A stretch of DNA of 64,000 nt, taken from positions 124,001-188,000 of the forward strand of contig JBFNJI010000006.1 in assembly GCA_040793985.1 (NCBI GenBank), read 5' to 3'. The translations under genes were made by a program, and so were the position numbers. Position 1 is the first letter of the stretch, and the number at the start of each line of letters is the position of its first letter. Below are positions 8,142-16,959 of this stretch, in pieces. The DNA comes from Thiodiazotropha sp040793985. GTDB lineage: Bacteria > Pseudomonadota > Gammaproteobacteria > Chromatiales > Chromatiaceae. The notes under the pieces were generated by a model. That model did no database searches and was not told the origin of the DNA. It saw nothing but the letters and a program-made list of their open reading frames with translations.

Positions 8142-8882
8142 ATGGTGAACAACCCCCTCGCCGGAGTGGGCTATCTGTTTCGTGGTCTCGGCCTATTGGG
8201 CAAACCCGGCCTGAGGCGATTTGTGCTGATTCCGCTGATTGTCAATATTCTCGTCTTCAGTCTGCTGATCTGGCTCGGCATCGGTCAATTCGAAGTGCTG
8301 ATGGATCGCTTTCTTCCCAATGACGAGAGCTGGCTCTCATGGCTTCGCTGGTTGCTCTGGCCCCTATTCGCCATCACCCTGTTGCTGATCATCTTCTATA
8401 CCTTCACCGTCATCGCCAACCTGATCGCGGCGCCTTTCAACGGCCTGCTGGCAGAAAAGGTTGAACTTTATCTTGGTGGGGAGATGCCGAAACAGGCGAC
8501 CGACGCGAAACAGATCGTCAAGGATGTGATCCCCGCTCTGCTCTCGGAGTTACGCAAGCTGCTCTATTTTCTGCTGCGTGCCATCCCCCTGCTGATACTC
8601 TTCCTTATACCTGGTCTCAATATCGCAGCCCCCTTTCTTTGGATGGCGTTCAGTGCATGGTTCCTCGCCCTTGAGTACGGCGACTATCCGATGGCCAATC
8701 ATGATCTGGCCTTCAAACAGCAGCACAAGCGGCTGAAACAGGCCCGGTTCTCATCCCTCTCCTTCGGCGGTGGCCTGACCCTGATGATGATGGTGCCGAT
8801 CCTCAACTTCGTCGCCATGCCCGCCGCCGTCGCCGGTGCCACCCTCTTCTGGCACGAACGGCTGCGCCATATCAAGAGTTGA
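8142..8882 (+). CDS. cysZ: Sulfate transporter CysZ
   Basis: 246 residues, close to the family norm. The start is MVNNPLAGVGYLFRGL, followed by hydrophobic segments around 25-45, 68-95, 140-175 and 200-235, and the conserved TFTVIANLIAAPFNGLLAEKVE stretch region near residue 90. CysZ is a small inner-membrane protein for sulfate uptake feeding cysteine synthesis. In a sulfur oxidiser it may look redundant, but assimilation and oxidation are separate pathways. The gene stands alone, divergent from the LysE-type gene. Its stop codon touches the inverted-repeat element at 8883-9058. Confidence 0.9.
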   Translation: MVNNPLAGVGYLFRGLGLLGKPGLRRFVLIPLIVNILVFSLLIWLGIGQFEVLMDRFLPNDESWLSWLRWLLWPLFAITLLLIIFYTFTVIANLIAAPFNGLLAEKVELYLGGEMPKQATDAKQIVKDVIPALLSELRKLLYFLLRAIPLLILFLIPGLNIAAPFLWMAFSAWFLALEYGDYPMANHDLAFKQQHKRLKQARFSSLSFGGGLTLMMMVPILNFVAMPAAVAGATLFWHERLRHIKS

Positions 8883-9058
8883 GTCCGCCAATGAACGTAA
8901 ATAAAAGCTAATGAAAGCAAAGAGTATTTAGGTTTCCGTAGCTTAAATTCTGAAATTTGAACAAACTATCGGCATTGAAAGATGCGACAGCGGTTCTCAA
9001 TAAGATGTAACCGCAGTGTACCCTAAGTTATCAAAAACATTTGCGTTCATTTGCAGAC
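8883..9058. repeat. Small inverted-repeat element between convergent genes (MITE-like)
   Basis: About 176 bases filling the gap between cysZ and the aminotransferase gene. The left end is GTCCGCCAATGAACG (8883-8897); the reverse complement of the right end (9044-9058) is GTCTGCAAATGAACG, 13 of 15 identical. An internal hairpin uses GCGGTT / AACCGC (8992-9014). No coding frame. Same end type as 441-594 but a different interior. Confidence 0.55.
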
Positions 9059-9073
9059 TTCTTCTTCCCAATC

Positions 9074-10234
9074 TCAGCTCGCGAGGAAGGCGCTAATGCG
9101 TTCAATCCCCTCCTGCAGGCGTTCCAGGTCGGTGGTGTAGGCGAAGCGCAGGTGAGAGTCGGGCTGATTGAAACCAAAGTCGAGTCCGGGGGTAACCGCC
9201 ACCCCTGCCGTCTGTAACAGCGCCTGCGCAAAGGCCTGGCTGTCATCGCACAGATCGCCACATCCGGCATAGAGATAGAAGGCCCCCTGCGGGGTGACCG
9301 GGATAGAGAACCCAAGCTCGCGCAGGGCGGGCAGAAGAAAGTCGCGGCGCTCCTGGAAAGCAAGACGGCGCTGCTCAAGAATATCCAGCGTCTGCGGCGT
9401 GAAGGCACCCAACGCGGCGTGCTGGGAGAGGGTCGGTGCCGAGAGGAAGATATTCTGTGCCAGACGGTCGATGGGATCGATATACGCCTCGGGTGCAACC
9501 AGCCACCCCAGGCGCCAGCCGGTCATGCCGAAAAACTTTGAAAAGCTGTTGATGACGAAGAGATTGTCGGCAAATCGTAGCGCCGTACCCCCCGCTTCAT
9601 CATAGATCAATCCCTGGTAGATCTCGTCGACGATCAACACCCCCCCCAGGCGCTCAACCGTGGTGTGCAGCTTGCGCATCTCATCATCACCGATCAGGGT
9701 GCCTGTGGGGTTGGAGGGCGATGCCACCAAAACCGCCCGGGTATCGTCCCGCCAAGCCTCCTCCACCAACTCGGCCGTCAACTGGTAAGCGGTTTCAGGA
9801 CCCACGGCGACAGCCACAGGCACGCCATCCACCAGTTCGACGAAGTGACGGTTGCAGGGATAGCCGGGATCCGCCAGCAACACCGAGTCGCCAGGATTGA
9901 CCAGGACGCTCATGATCAGTTGCAGTGCACCTGAAGAGCCGGGGGTAACCACCACCCGTTGCGGATCTATTTCAGTGGCAAAGCGGTCCCGGTAGTGACC
10001 GGCAATGGCCTGGCGCAGGGCAACCAGACCTTTCGCCGGGGTATAGTGGATCGCCCCCGTCGCCAGGGCGGCCTGCCCAGCGGTTACAACCGGTGCCGGT
10101 GTGTCGAAGTCGGGCTCGCCGATCTCCATGTGGATGACCGATCGGCCCTCGGCCTCCATGCGGCGTGCCTGCGCCAACAGATCCATTACGTAGAACGGAG
10201 CGATGCGTTGCATCCGCCCGGCAATGGCGGTCAT
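9074..10234 (-). CDS. Class I/II pyridoxal-phosphate aminotransferase
   Basis: 386 residues of fold-type I aminotransferase. Visible motifs: MEIGEPDFDTPAPV, HYTPAKGLVALRQAIA, TPGSSGALQL (phosphate-binding turn), ASPSNPTGT, the Asp/Tyr pair VDEIYQGLIYDE, the Schiff-base lysine in NSFSKFFGMTGWRLGW, and the C-terminal Arg in HLRFAYTT. The substrate is not determined; the type includes aspartate and alanine aminotransferases. Its ATG overlaps the stop of the upstream HAD phosphatase (ATGA), so the two are co-translated. The 3' end faces cysZ across the inverted-repeat element. Confidence 0.85.
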   Translation of the reverse strand: MTAIAGRMQRIAPFYVMDLLAQARRMEAEGRSVIHMEIGEPDFDTPAPVVTAGQAALATGAIHYTPAKGLVALRQAIAGHYRDRFATEIDPQRVVVTPGSSGALQLIMSVLVNPGDSVLLADPGYPCNRHFVELVDGVPVAVAVGPETAYQLTAELVEEAWRDDTRAVLVASPSNPTGTLIGDDEMRKLHTTVERLGGVLIVDEIYQGLIYDEAGGTALRFADNLFVINSFSKFFGMTGWRLGWLVAPEAYIDPIDRLAQNIFLSAPTLSQHAALGAFTPQTLDILEQRRLAFQERRDFLLPALRELGFSIPVTPQGAFYLYAGCGDLCDDSQAFAQALLQTAGVAVTPGLDFGFNQPDSHLRFAYTTDLERLQEGIERISAFLAS

Positions 10235-11004
10235 GGGTCAGCTCTGCCGTGCAGGGCCTGCAACAGGGCGATATCGACATAGCGATGGCCATTCGCCTCA
10301 CCGGACGTGACCTGGAAGGGCCGATCGGGTTCCCCGAACTGGTCGATCACCAGGGTGGCGCCATCAAAGTCATCCTCGGCTGTGTAACCATTGGTGGTCA
10401 CCAGGATCGAGTCGATCGCGGCCTGGTGAGCGGATTGCACCCCATTGTGGGAGTCCTCTAAGGCGAGACAGGCATCCGCCTGCAGACCCATCTGCCGCAT
10501 CGCCCAGAGATAGATATCGGGCGCCGGTTTTTTCGCCGCCACTATATCTCCCGCCGCAATCACCTCGAACCAGCCCTCTGCTTCGGGATGCAGACTGTGT
10601 TGCAGCAAGGCGCTGACATTGGCCGGGGTGGTTGTGGTCGCGATAGCCAGGCGCAGCCCCGCGCGCCGCGCCTCCCCCAGCAGGCGCTTCACACCGCTGC
10701 GCACTGGTATCAATCCCTGAGACAGCATACGGGTATAGTGCTCCGTTTTACTGGCATGGAGTGCGGCTATGAAGCCGTCAAGGTCATCCGGTCTCGGGTA
10801 ATCCCGGTTATAGTGATCCAGGTAGTGGCGGATTCGCTCCTTACCGCCGGTGACCGCCAACAGCTTGCCATAGAGGGCTACCGACCACTCCCAGTCGAGC
10901 CCCGACTCCTCAAAGGCCCGGTTGAAGGCCACCCTGTGTCCGTCACGTTCGGTATCAGCGAGGGTACCGTCCACATCAAATATCAATGCCTCTAGCTCAG
11001 CCAT
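10231..11004 (-). CDS. HAD hydrolase, CbbY-like phosphatase
   Basis: About 257 residues from the ATG at 11004 (GGTGGT site upstream). The frame is open up to 11070, but that extension is basic and unlike the family. HAD motifs: nucleophile Asp in FDVDGTLADTERDG, motif II in IATTTT, Lys and acidic pair in AGDIVAAKKPAPDIYLWA and LALEDSHNG. The ADTERDGHRVAFN cap start is typical of CbbY, which in autotrophs dephosphorylates xylulose-1,5-bisphosphate, a Rubisco inhibitor. That specific role is inference, since no cbb gene is in the window. It overlaps the aminotransferase gene by four bases. Confidence 0.8.
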   Translation of the reverse strand: MAELEALIFDVDGTLADTERDGHRVAFNRAFEESGLDWEWSVALYGKLLAVTGGKERIRHYLDHYNRDYPRPDDLDGFIAALHASKTEHYTRMLSQGLIPVRSGVKRLLGEARRAGLRLAIATTTTPANVSALLQHSLHPEAEGWFEVIAAGDIVAAKKPAPDIYLWAMRQMGLQADACLALEDSHNGVQSAHQAAIDSILVTTNGYTAEDDFDGATLVIDQFGEPDRPFQVTSGEANGHRYVDIALLQALHGRADP

Positions 11005-11381
11005 TACACCACCAATTACTCCGGGCCGTCTGGATCTGTGCCTCCAGCCCTTCAAAAAAATGAGTTTCAATTAAGGTATTCACCCGTCTTGACGCTAATT
11101 TATAACGCGCATGTACCACCGCCAATGGCCGCTATCGACCATCTGCCGGTGAAGGCGCACAAGCATACCTAGCGGAGACTGGCGTGCAAAGTAGCCAGGA
11201 TTGGTAAAATCCACACAATTCCTGCGCTGAGACAACCATTATGGTGAAATTACCCTTTAAAATCAGTTTATATGGACCAATCTTATGGATGGGAAGACGA
11301 TTAACAAAGCCGACCCCGATTTGTTGTTTCGATCTTTCCTTTCTGGTATAGATATGCGCCTTCACTGAAGAGGTACCATGA
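11005..11381. other. Intergenic region between the CbbY-like gene and dksA
   Basis: Upstream of two divergent genes. No convincing coding frame: an open frame near 11132-11401 on the minus strand lacks a supporting ribosome site and looks like chance. The right part carries the candidate dksA promoter. Nothing else recognised. Confidence 0.4.
11324..11352 (+). promoter_or_regulatory. Candidate dksA promoter
   Basis: TTGTTT (11324-11329), a 17-base spacer and TATAGA (11347-11352), 30 bases before the dksA ATG, which has GAAGAGG as ribosome site. Spacing is ideal, but neither box is perfect. Confidence 0.4.
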
Positions 11382-11822
11382 ATGGCCCAGAAGAAAGCCA
11401 CCCCACAAGGGGCTCAATCCTTCGGAATAGAGCCCTATAAGTCCGCTAAGGGCGAAGAGTACATGAGCGATAATCAGGAGGCTCATTTCCGCGCCATCCT
11501 GGCCGCATGGAAATCCAACCTGATGCAGGAGGTCGACCGTACCGTGCACCATATGCAGGACGAGGCCGCCAACTTTCCCGACCCCAACGACCGTGCCACC
11601 CAGGAATCGGAGTTCAGTCTGGAACTGCGTACCCGGGATCGTGAGCGTAAACTGATCAAGAAGATCGATGAGGCCCTGGAGCAGCTGGACAATCATGAGT
11701 ATGGCTATTGCGAATCCTGCGGTGTCGAGATTGGCATCAGACGACTGGAGGCCCGCCCCACTGCGACCCAGTGCATCGATTGCAAAACCCTCGATGAGAT
11801 TCGCGAAAAGCAGATGGGATAG
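11382..11822 (+). CDS. dksA: RNA polymerase-binding transcription factor DksA
   Basis: 146 residues. DksA enters the secondary channel of RNA polymerase and works with ppGpp in the stringent response. The coiled-coil tip segment has FPDPNDRATQE, equivalent to the acidic tip of E. coli DksA. A four-cysteine zinc site is present (Cys110, Cys113, Cys131, Cys134; CESC and CIDC), so this is the zinc form. A GAAGAGG site precedes the ATG. It is followed by a strong intrinsic terminator and then gluQ, the conserved gammaproteobacterial order. Confidence 0.96.
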   Translation: MAQKKATPQGAQSFGIEPYKSAKGEEYMSDNQEAHFRAILAAWKSNLMQEVDRTVHHMQDEAANFPDPNDRATQESEFSLELRTRDRERKLIKKIDEALEQLDNHEYGYCESCGVEIGIRRLEARPTATQCIDCKTLDEIREKQMG

Positions 11823-11845
11823 AATCCTCATCACATTTTCCCATG

Positions 11846-11869
11846 AAAAACCGGCAGTTGCCGGTTTTT
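11846..11869 (+). terminator. Intrinsic terminator after dksA
   Basis: AAAAACCGGCA / TGCCGGTTTTT forms an almost complete symmetric stem ending in five T. It lies 24 bases after the dksA stop and before gluQ. It is A-flanked on the other side, so it could also act on the opposite strand. Confidence 0.85.
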
Positions 11870-11926
11870 CTGTTTTGGCCGGAGGATTAGGGTCCGGCGG
11901 ACATACAGAGGGAAACTGAGCCAATC

Positions 11927-12862
11927 ATGCCCGATCGAGAAGAAAACAGGCGCTATCGAGGCCGTTTTGCCCCCACGCCCAGCGGCGAACTCCATTTCGG
12001 CTCACTGGTGGCGGCGCTGGGTAGCTATCTGGACGCCCGCAGCCATCAGGGAGAGTGGTATGTCCGAATGGAGGATCTTGATCGGACCAGGGAGGTGAAG
12101 GGTGCGGCTGATTCGATCCTCATGACCCTGGAAAAGCTCGGTTTCCAATGGGATGGCGAAATCGTCTACCAAAGCCAACGCAGCGCGGCCTATGCCGACG
12201 CGGTCGAGAGGCTCATGGCGGCCCGCCTCGCCTACCCCTGCGGCTGCTCCCGCAAGATGATTGAGAAGAGCGCAAAAAGCGGTGCCGAGGGGGCGATCTA
12301 CCCGGGGACCTGCCGCGGTGGCGTAGCGAAGGGACGAACGGGACGAAGCATCCGCGTGCTGACCACCGATCAGGCCATCACCATTGAGGATTCGGTACAG
12401 GGCCTGATCAGCCAACGACTCAACAGAGAGATAGGCGATTTCGTGATCCGACGGGCCGATGGCTATCACGCCTATCAGCTCGCGGTGGTGATCGATGACG
12501 CCTGGCAAGGCATCACCGACGTCATACGCGGTGTAGACCTGCTCAACTCCACCCCGAGGCAACACTATCTGCAGCGGCTGCTACAGCTCCCCCATCCCGG
12601 ATATGCACATCTCCCCTTGGCCGTGGACGCGCAGGGCCGCAAATTGAGCAAACAGTACAAGGATACCCCGGTCGACCCGAAGCGACCGATTGATGCCCTG
12701 CTACGGGCCCTCGACTTTCTCAATCAGCCGCTACCGCCCCAGCGACCCGAAAACCTCGAGACCTTCTGGCAATGGGCGCTGCCGAACTGGTCTCTGGCCA
12801 GGGTTCCGGGAGATCTTCAGATCCCCGCCGCGTCACGCAGGAACTTGAACAGCTTTCGATAG
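11927..12862 (+). CDS. gluQ: Glutamyl-Q tRNA(Asp) synthetase
   Basis: 311 residues. GluQ attaches glutamate to the queuosine base of tRNA(Asp). It is a truncated glutamyl-tRNA synthetase lacking the anticodon-binding domain. The class I signature region is RFAPTPSGELHFGSLVAAL. A Cys-rich zinc-like site is present (CGCSRKM and GTCRGG). The second signature is the KLSKQ version of KMSKS. The gene sits directly after dksA as in many gammaproteobacteria. Its last 46 bases lie opposite the end of darP, so the C-terminal ANRNLNSFR-like tail is read antisense to darP and is probably poorly conserved. Confidence 0.93.
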   Translation: MPDREENRRYRGRFAPTPSGELHFGSLVAALGSYLDARSHQGEWYVRMEDLDRTREVKGAADSILMTLEKLGFQWDGEIVYQSQRSAAYADAVERLMAARLAYPCGCSRKMIEKSAKSGAEGAIYPGTCRGGVAKGRTGRSIRVLTTDQAITIEDSVQGLISQRLNREIGDFVIRRADGYHAYQLAVVIDDAWQGITDVIRGVDLLNSTPRQHYLQRLLQLPHPGYAHLPLAVDAQGRKLSKQYKDTPVDPKRPIDALLRALDFLNQPLPPQRPENLETFWQWALPNWSLARVPGDLQIPAASRRNLNSFR

Positions 12863-13326
12863 GCGGCGGGCGACCGTTCTTGCTCCCGCTCCCGACGCGT
12901 TGCCTGTATCAGCTGCCGCAGCTGCTGGCGATCCGTGGCTGGATAGGCCTGCATGAAGTCACCAAATGCCTCGCTCTCCTCCTCCAGAAGCCGATCACGC
13001 CAACGCTCGAGGGCATGAAAACGTTCGATATCGCCCTGGTGCCGGTTGTCGATATCGCTTATCACCCCCCTGATCGAGTCGAGATCCTCCTGGCGCAACA
13101 GCTTACCCAGACGCCGATAGTGGCGACGCAGGGCGTTCAATGACTTGATTCGCCGACTCTCATCCAGCGCCTGCTGCAAGGCATCGCTCAAGGGCATGCG
13201 TGCCTGCTCCTTGGGAGAGAGCCTGGTAAGGCGCTCGCCAAGCTGTTGCAGGGCCAGCATCTCACGCTTGATTTCGCTCTTGCTTGGCCCCTCGGCACGC
13301 TCTTCGTACTCGTCTAGGTTGTCGAT
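12817..13326 (-). CDS. darP: Ribosome biogenesis factor DarP (YjgA, DUF615)
   Basis: DarP associates with pre-50S ribosomal subunits late in assembly. The frame has its first ATG at 13260 (147 residues), but the conserved family N-terminus (E. coli has SKSEIKRDAEELKRLG) is encoded upstream of it: DEYEERAEGPSKSEIKREM, in the same open frame. No ATG, GTG or TTG lies in that extension before the in-frame stop near 13378. The best candidate is an ATC at 13324-13326 with GGAG eight bases upstream, giving 169 residues. A sequencing error or true non-AUG start are the alternatives. The extended form overlaps the recJ stop by 13 bases, and the 3' end overlaps gluQ by 46. Confidence 0.85.
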   Translation of the reverse strand: MDNLDEYEERAEGPSKSEIKREMLALQQLGERLTRLSPKEQARMPLSDALQQALDESRRIKSLNALRRHYRRLGKLLRQEDLDSIRGVISDIDNRHQGDIERFHALERWRDRLLEEESEAFGDFMQAYPATDRQQLRQLIQATRREREQERSPAAYRKLFKFLRDAAGI

Positions 13327-15077
13327 TGAATTGTCTCCACTATCAATTGCGCCGAACGCCTGCCACGAAACTCATTCACGTCAAGCCGGTAGGTGAGTCG
13401 AACCCGGTGCTCGCTCTCCGACAACGGCGACTGATTGAAGGCGATTGCATCGATTCTCCAACTGCTGTCGGCGGATGACAACTCGAGTTTCAGATGATTC
13501 TCACCCACCACCCGTTGCTGCCGGAGATCGAAACACCCCTCAAACAGCGGTTCCGGGAATCCCTGGCCCCAGGGACCTCCTTCGCGGATAATCTCCGCCA
13601 TCTCCAGATTGATCTCTTCTGCCGGCAGTTCGCCGTCAGTGAACACCACCTGTTCCAGCATATCGGGGCTGAGTTGTTCCGCAGTCTCTCTTTCGAAGGC
13701 CTTTTTGAACCGGGGATAGTCGACTTCGGCCAGGGTCAGTCCGGCAGCCATCGCATGGCCGCCGAAGCGGGTTATCAAACCAGGATAGCGGGTTGCGATG
13801 GCCGCCAGGAGATCGCGCATGTGCAGCCCACTGATCGAGCGCGCGGAGCCCTTGAGGACGTCCCCATCCCCCCGGGCAAAGGCAACCACCGGTCGATGGT
13901 ATTGCGTCTTCATACGCGATGCCAGGATACCCACAACCCCCTGGTGCCACTCTGCATCGTAGAGACAGAGCCCCGCCGGCAACTCCCCATCATCGGCGAG
14001 ATGCAGATTCGCCATCAGCGCGTCTGCCTGGGATTTCATCGATTGCTCGATCGAACGCCGCTCCCGGTTGAGCAGATCCAGCTGGATCGCCATACGTTGC
14101 GCCTCACTCCCCGAATCGGTGAGCAGACATTCGATACCCAGCCCCATGTCATCCAGGCGCCCTGCGGCATTCAGTCGCGGACCGAGGGTAAATCCGATAT
14201 CCGAGGCCACCAGATTGGGCAGCGTGCGTTTTGCGACTTCCGCCAAGGCACGTATCCCGGGACGGCAACGACCTGCCCTGATCCGCCTGATACCCTGGGC
14301 GACCAAAACCCGGTTGTTATAGTCGAGGGGCACTAGATCACAGACCGTCCCGATTGCCACCAGGTCGAGCCACTCTGCTGGATTGGGCTCCGCAAGACCC
14401 CGCTGTTCGAACCATCCGGCACGCTTCAGACGCCTGGCGAGTGCCGCCATCACATAGAAAATCACCCCCACCCCCGCGAGATTTTTGCTGGGAAACGGGT
14501 CGTCCGGTTGATTCGGATTGACGATGACAGATGCGCGAGGCAGCTCGTCTGGAGGAAGGTGGTGATCGGTGACCAGCACAGGAATGGCAAAATCATTCGC
14601 CCGTTCAATTCCTGCCAGGCTGGAGATGCCGTTATCGACGGTGATGATCAGCCCGGGCTCGTAACCGGCAGCCAGTTCGACCAGCTCAGGGGTCAGGCCA
14701 TAGCCATATTCAAACCGGTTGGGCACCAGGTAGGAGACCCTCTCCGCTCCGTAGGCGTCTAAGGCCAGCATGGCCAATGCGGTGCTGGTGGCTCCATCAG
14801 CGTCGTAATCACCGACAATCAGTATCGACTGCTTATCCCGCAGTGCTTGAAACAGCAGTTCGGCGGCGTCCATGATCCCCTTCATCTGACTCACCGGCGC
14901 CAGACGGGCCAACTCGAGTTCGAGTTCACTCTCCCTGGTCAGCCCCCTGGCACCGTAGATTCGCTGCATGACCGGATGGATGCCGTTCAACATCAAATCC
15001 GGTTCGACCGGCACTGATCGCCGCTGGATCTTCACAATTACAATTTCCCCCTGGAAACTTATGCTTGTTGCCCCCAT
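13314..15077 (-). CDS. recJ: Single-stranded-DNA exonuclease RecJ
   Basis: 587 residues from ATG 15077; an internal GTG at 15035 (VKIQRRSVP) follows a GGGGGAAA stretch and is the likelier start by family comparison. RecJ is the 5'-3' ssDNA exonuclease of recombination, mismatch and base-excision repair. DHH-family motifs: VGDYDADGATSTA, TVDNGISS, VTDHHLP, and the DHHA1 part with the SARSISGLHMRDLL and GGHAMAAGLT segments. The C-terminal OB-fold region follows. It shares its 3' end with the upstream part of darP, suggesting co-transcription. Confidence 0.95.
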   Translation of the reverse strand: MGATSISFQGEIVIVKIQRRSVPVEPDLMLNGIHPVMQRIYGARGLTRESELELELARLAPVSQMKGIMDAAELLFQALRDKQSILIVGDYDADGATSTALAMLALDAYGAERVSYLVPNRFEYGYGLTPELVELAAGYEPGLIITVDNGISSLAGIERANDFAIPVLVTDHHLPPDELPRASVIVNPNQPDDPFPSKNLAGVGVIFYVMAALARRLKRAGWFEQRGLAEPNPAEWLDLVAIGTVCDLVPLDYNNRVLVAQGIRRIRAGRCRPGIRALAEVAKRTLPNLVASDIGFTLGPRLNAAGRLDDMGLGIECLLTDSGSEAQRMAIQLDLLNRERRSIEQSMKSQADALMANLHLADDGELPAGLCLYDAEWHQGVVGILASRMKTQYHRPVVAFARGDGDVLKGSARSISGLHMRDLLAAIATRYPGLITRFGGHAMAAGLTLAEVDYPRFKKAFERETAEQLSPDMLEQVVFTDGELPAEEINLEMAEIIREGGPWGQGFPEPLFEGCFDLRQQRVVGENHLKLELSSADSSWRIDAIAFNQSPLSESEHRVRLTYRLDVNEFRGRRSAQLIVETIQSTT

Positions 15078-15135
15078 CTAATGGGATGGCTCATTATACA
15101 GTCCAGGTAATCCTAAAAAACCGAAGCACGATCAG

Positions 15136-16911
15136 ATGCTGTTGAATACGATGCGCCCGATAAAGCGATTTCTCATATCACCCTTGAGTGCTCTGTTGAT
15201 CACTCTTCTCATACTCTCGTTCCCCGCCTCCGCCAAGGTAGCTGCCCTGCTCTCGAGCAACAGCATCGGTCCGGACCAGCCTGTTCGCCTGACTCTGCAG
15301 CTGGAGGGTGAGGATGAGATGAATCCCGATCTCAGCGAACTGGAGACCCGTTTCGAGATTCTCGGCCGTTCGACACAGCAGAGCATCTCAATAATCAATG
15401 GCAAAATGTCGGCGAAGCGCTCACTCACCCTGACCCTGTTACCGAAGCTGAGCGGAACTATCGAGATCCCCCCGATCAGAATAGGTCGGGAGTCGACCCA
15501 GCCGCTGGTATTGGAGGTGACTGAGCGCCCCCAACAGGAGGCACAGGAAGATAGCAAACAGGTACTGCTGGAATTGAGCCTGAATAAACCCAAGGCCTAT
15601 ATCGAGGAGGAGGTAATCCTCACACTCCGACTCTTTCAGGCCCCGGGCATACGAGCTGAGTCCCTGACCGAGCCGCAACTCTCAATGGCCGATACCCAGC
15701 TAAGACTGCTACATGAGGAGAACTATCGCAGCCAACGTGACGGCAACAACTACCATGTTATTGAACGCACCTATGGACTGTACGCCTACCAGAGCGGCAC
15801 CCTGACGATCGGGGGCGCGAAATATAGCGGCAGCAGCGGCAAGGACAGGATTTTTTCCCTCTTCAACGACCCCTTCAACAGCTCGCAATCCGATATCCGC
15901 CACTTCAGAAGCGAATCCAACGGGGTCGAGCTGGAGGTGATGCCGATTCCGCAGGAATTTAGTGGCGACCGATGGTTGCCAGCGAAAAATCTTCAGGTGG
16001 TGGAGAACGGCCTCGACCAGCAGTCAGCCATCATCGCCGGCAAACCTGTAATCAGGCGAATCATGGTCTTTGCGGACGGCTTGACAGCGAATCAGCTGCC
16101 AACCATCGAACAGACAATGCCCGAGGGCCTGAAGCGCTACCAAGAGAGACCGCAGCTCAAGGAGACACCAGCCAGAACCGGCATCAGCAGCAGCCGCCAG
16201 AGCGGAATGACCCTGATCGCCACCGAGCCCGGCCGTTACGATCTGCCAGCGTTGGAGATTCCCTGGTGGAATACTGAAACCGACCGCCAGGAAATCGCCC
16301 GCCTGGCCTCACTCACCATTGAGGTCCTGCCGGATCCCGGGGCCGGATCCGATCCTCAGCCACAGCAGCCACAACTCACCCTGGAGCAGTCGATCGCTGA
16401 TGCCACCGAAACCATTTCAAGCAGCGATCACTCGCCTGTGAACAGCCCCTCCGACCGTACTCATTGGCTGGTATGGCTATTCGCTATTGCCTGGGTCGCC
16501 ACGCTTTTCGCCTGGTGGTACACACGACGTAACGATCAAAGGCAATTTCAGAAGAGCGAGCCCAGGGAGAGAATCGATAGAGGCGACGACCCTGGCAAAC
16601 GGGCAATTGAGGAGGCCATGACAAATCTGGAAACGGCCTACGCGGACAAGGATACGGTTTCCGCCAGGTCGGCCTGGTTGCAGTGGGCGCAATTGCAATG
16701 GCCGGAAAACCCACCACACAACCTGACCCGCTTGGCCGCACGATGCAGCGAAGGGATTGCGCAGGCGGTTCTCAGCCTTGAACGCGCCATCTACAGTCCT
16801 CTAGACGAACCCGGGTGGGCAGACTACGAGGTACGCATGCTGATCGAGCAAATCCCGGGGGAAGAGAGAGCGGATAAAGCAAAAGACAGTCTCGTGCCGT
16901 TGAATCCCTAG
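15136..16911 (+). CDS. batD: BatD-family oxygen-tolerance protein
   Basis: 591 residues: signal peptide (about 1-33, ending FPASA), a long periplasmic beta-rich region with BatD traits (SSNSIGPDQPVRLTLQLEG; MSAKRSLTLTLLPKLSG; GTIEIPPIRIG; ERTYGLYAYQSGTLTIGG), one transmembrane helix (about 446-466, WLVWLFAIAWVATLFAWWY), and a cytoplasmic helical tail. BatD normally belongs to a moxR-batABCDE cluster. Here no MoxR, BatA, BatB or BatC gene is adjacent, so partners must be elsewhere or the gene is an orphan. Function in the family is poorly known (envelope and oxidative-stress resistance). Confidence 0.8.
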   Translation: MLLNTMRPIKRFLISPLSALLITLLILSFPASAKVAALLSSNSIGPDQPVRLTLQLEGEDEMNPDLSELETRFEILGRSTQQSISIINGKMSAKRSLTLTLLPKLSGTIEIPPIRIGRESTQPLVLEVTERPQQEAQEDSKQVLLELSLNKPKAYIEEEVILTLRLFQAPGIRAESLTEPQLSMADTQLRLLHEENYRSQRDGNNYHVIERTYGLYAYQSGTLTIGGAKYSGSSGKDRIFSLFNDPFNSSQSDIRHFRSESNGVELEVMPIPQEFSGDRWLPAKNLQVVENGLDQQSAIIAGKPVIRRIMVFADGLTANQLPTIEQTMPEGLKRYQERPQLKETPARTGISSSRQSGMTLIATEPGRYDLPALEIPWWNTETDRQEIARLASLTIEVLPDPGAGSDPQPQQPQLTLEQSIADATETISSSDHSPVNSPSDRTHWLVWLFAIAWVATLFAWWYTRRNDQRQFQKSEPRERIDRGDDPGKRAIEEAMTNLETAYADKDTVSARSAWLQWAQLQWPENPPHNLTRLAARCSEGIAQAVLSLERAIYSPLDEPGWADYEVRMLIEQIPGEERADKAKDSLVPLNP

Positions 16912-16959
16912 GCCCCAATACGGTTGAAATCTGTGGAGCTGCGCATGTTCCAGAACTAA

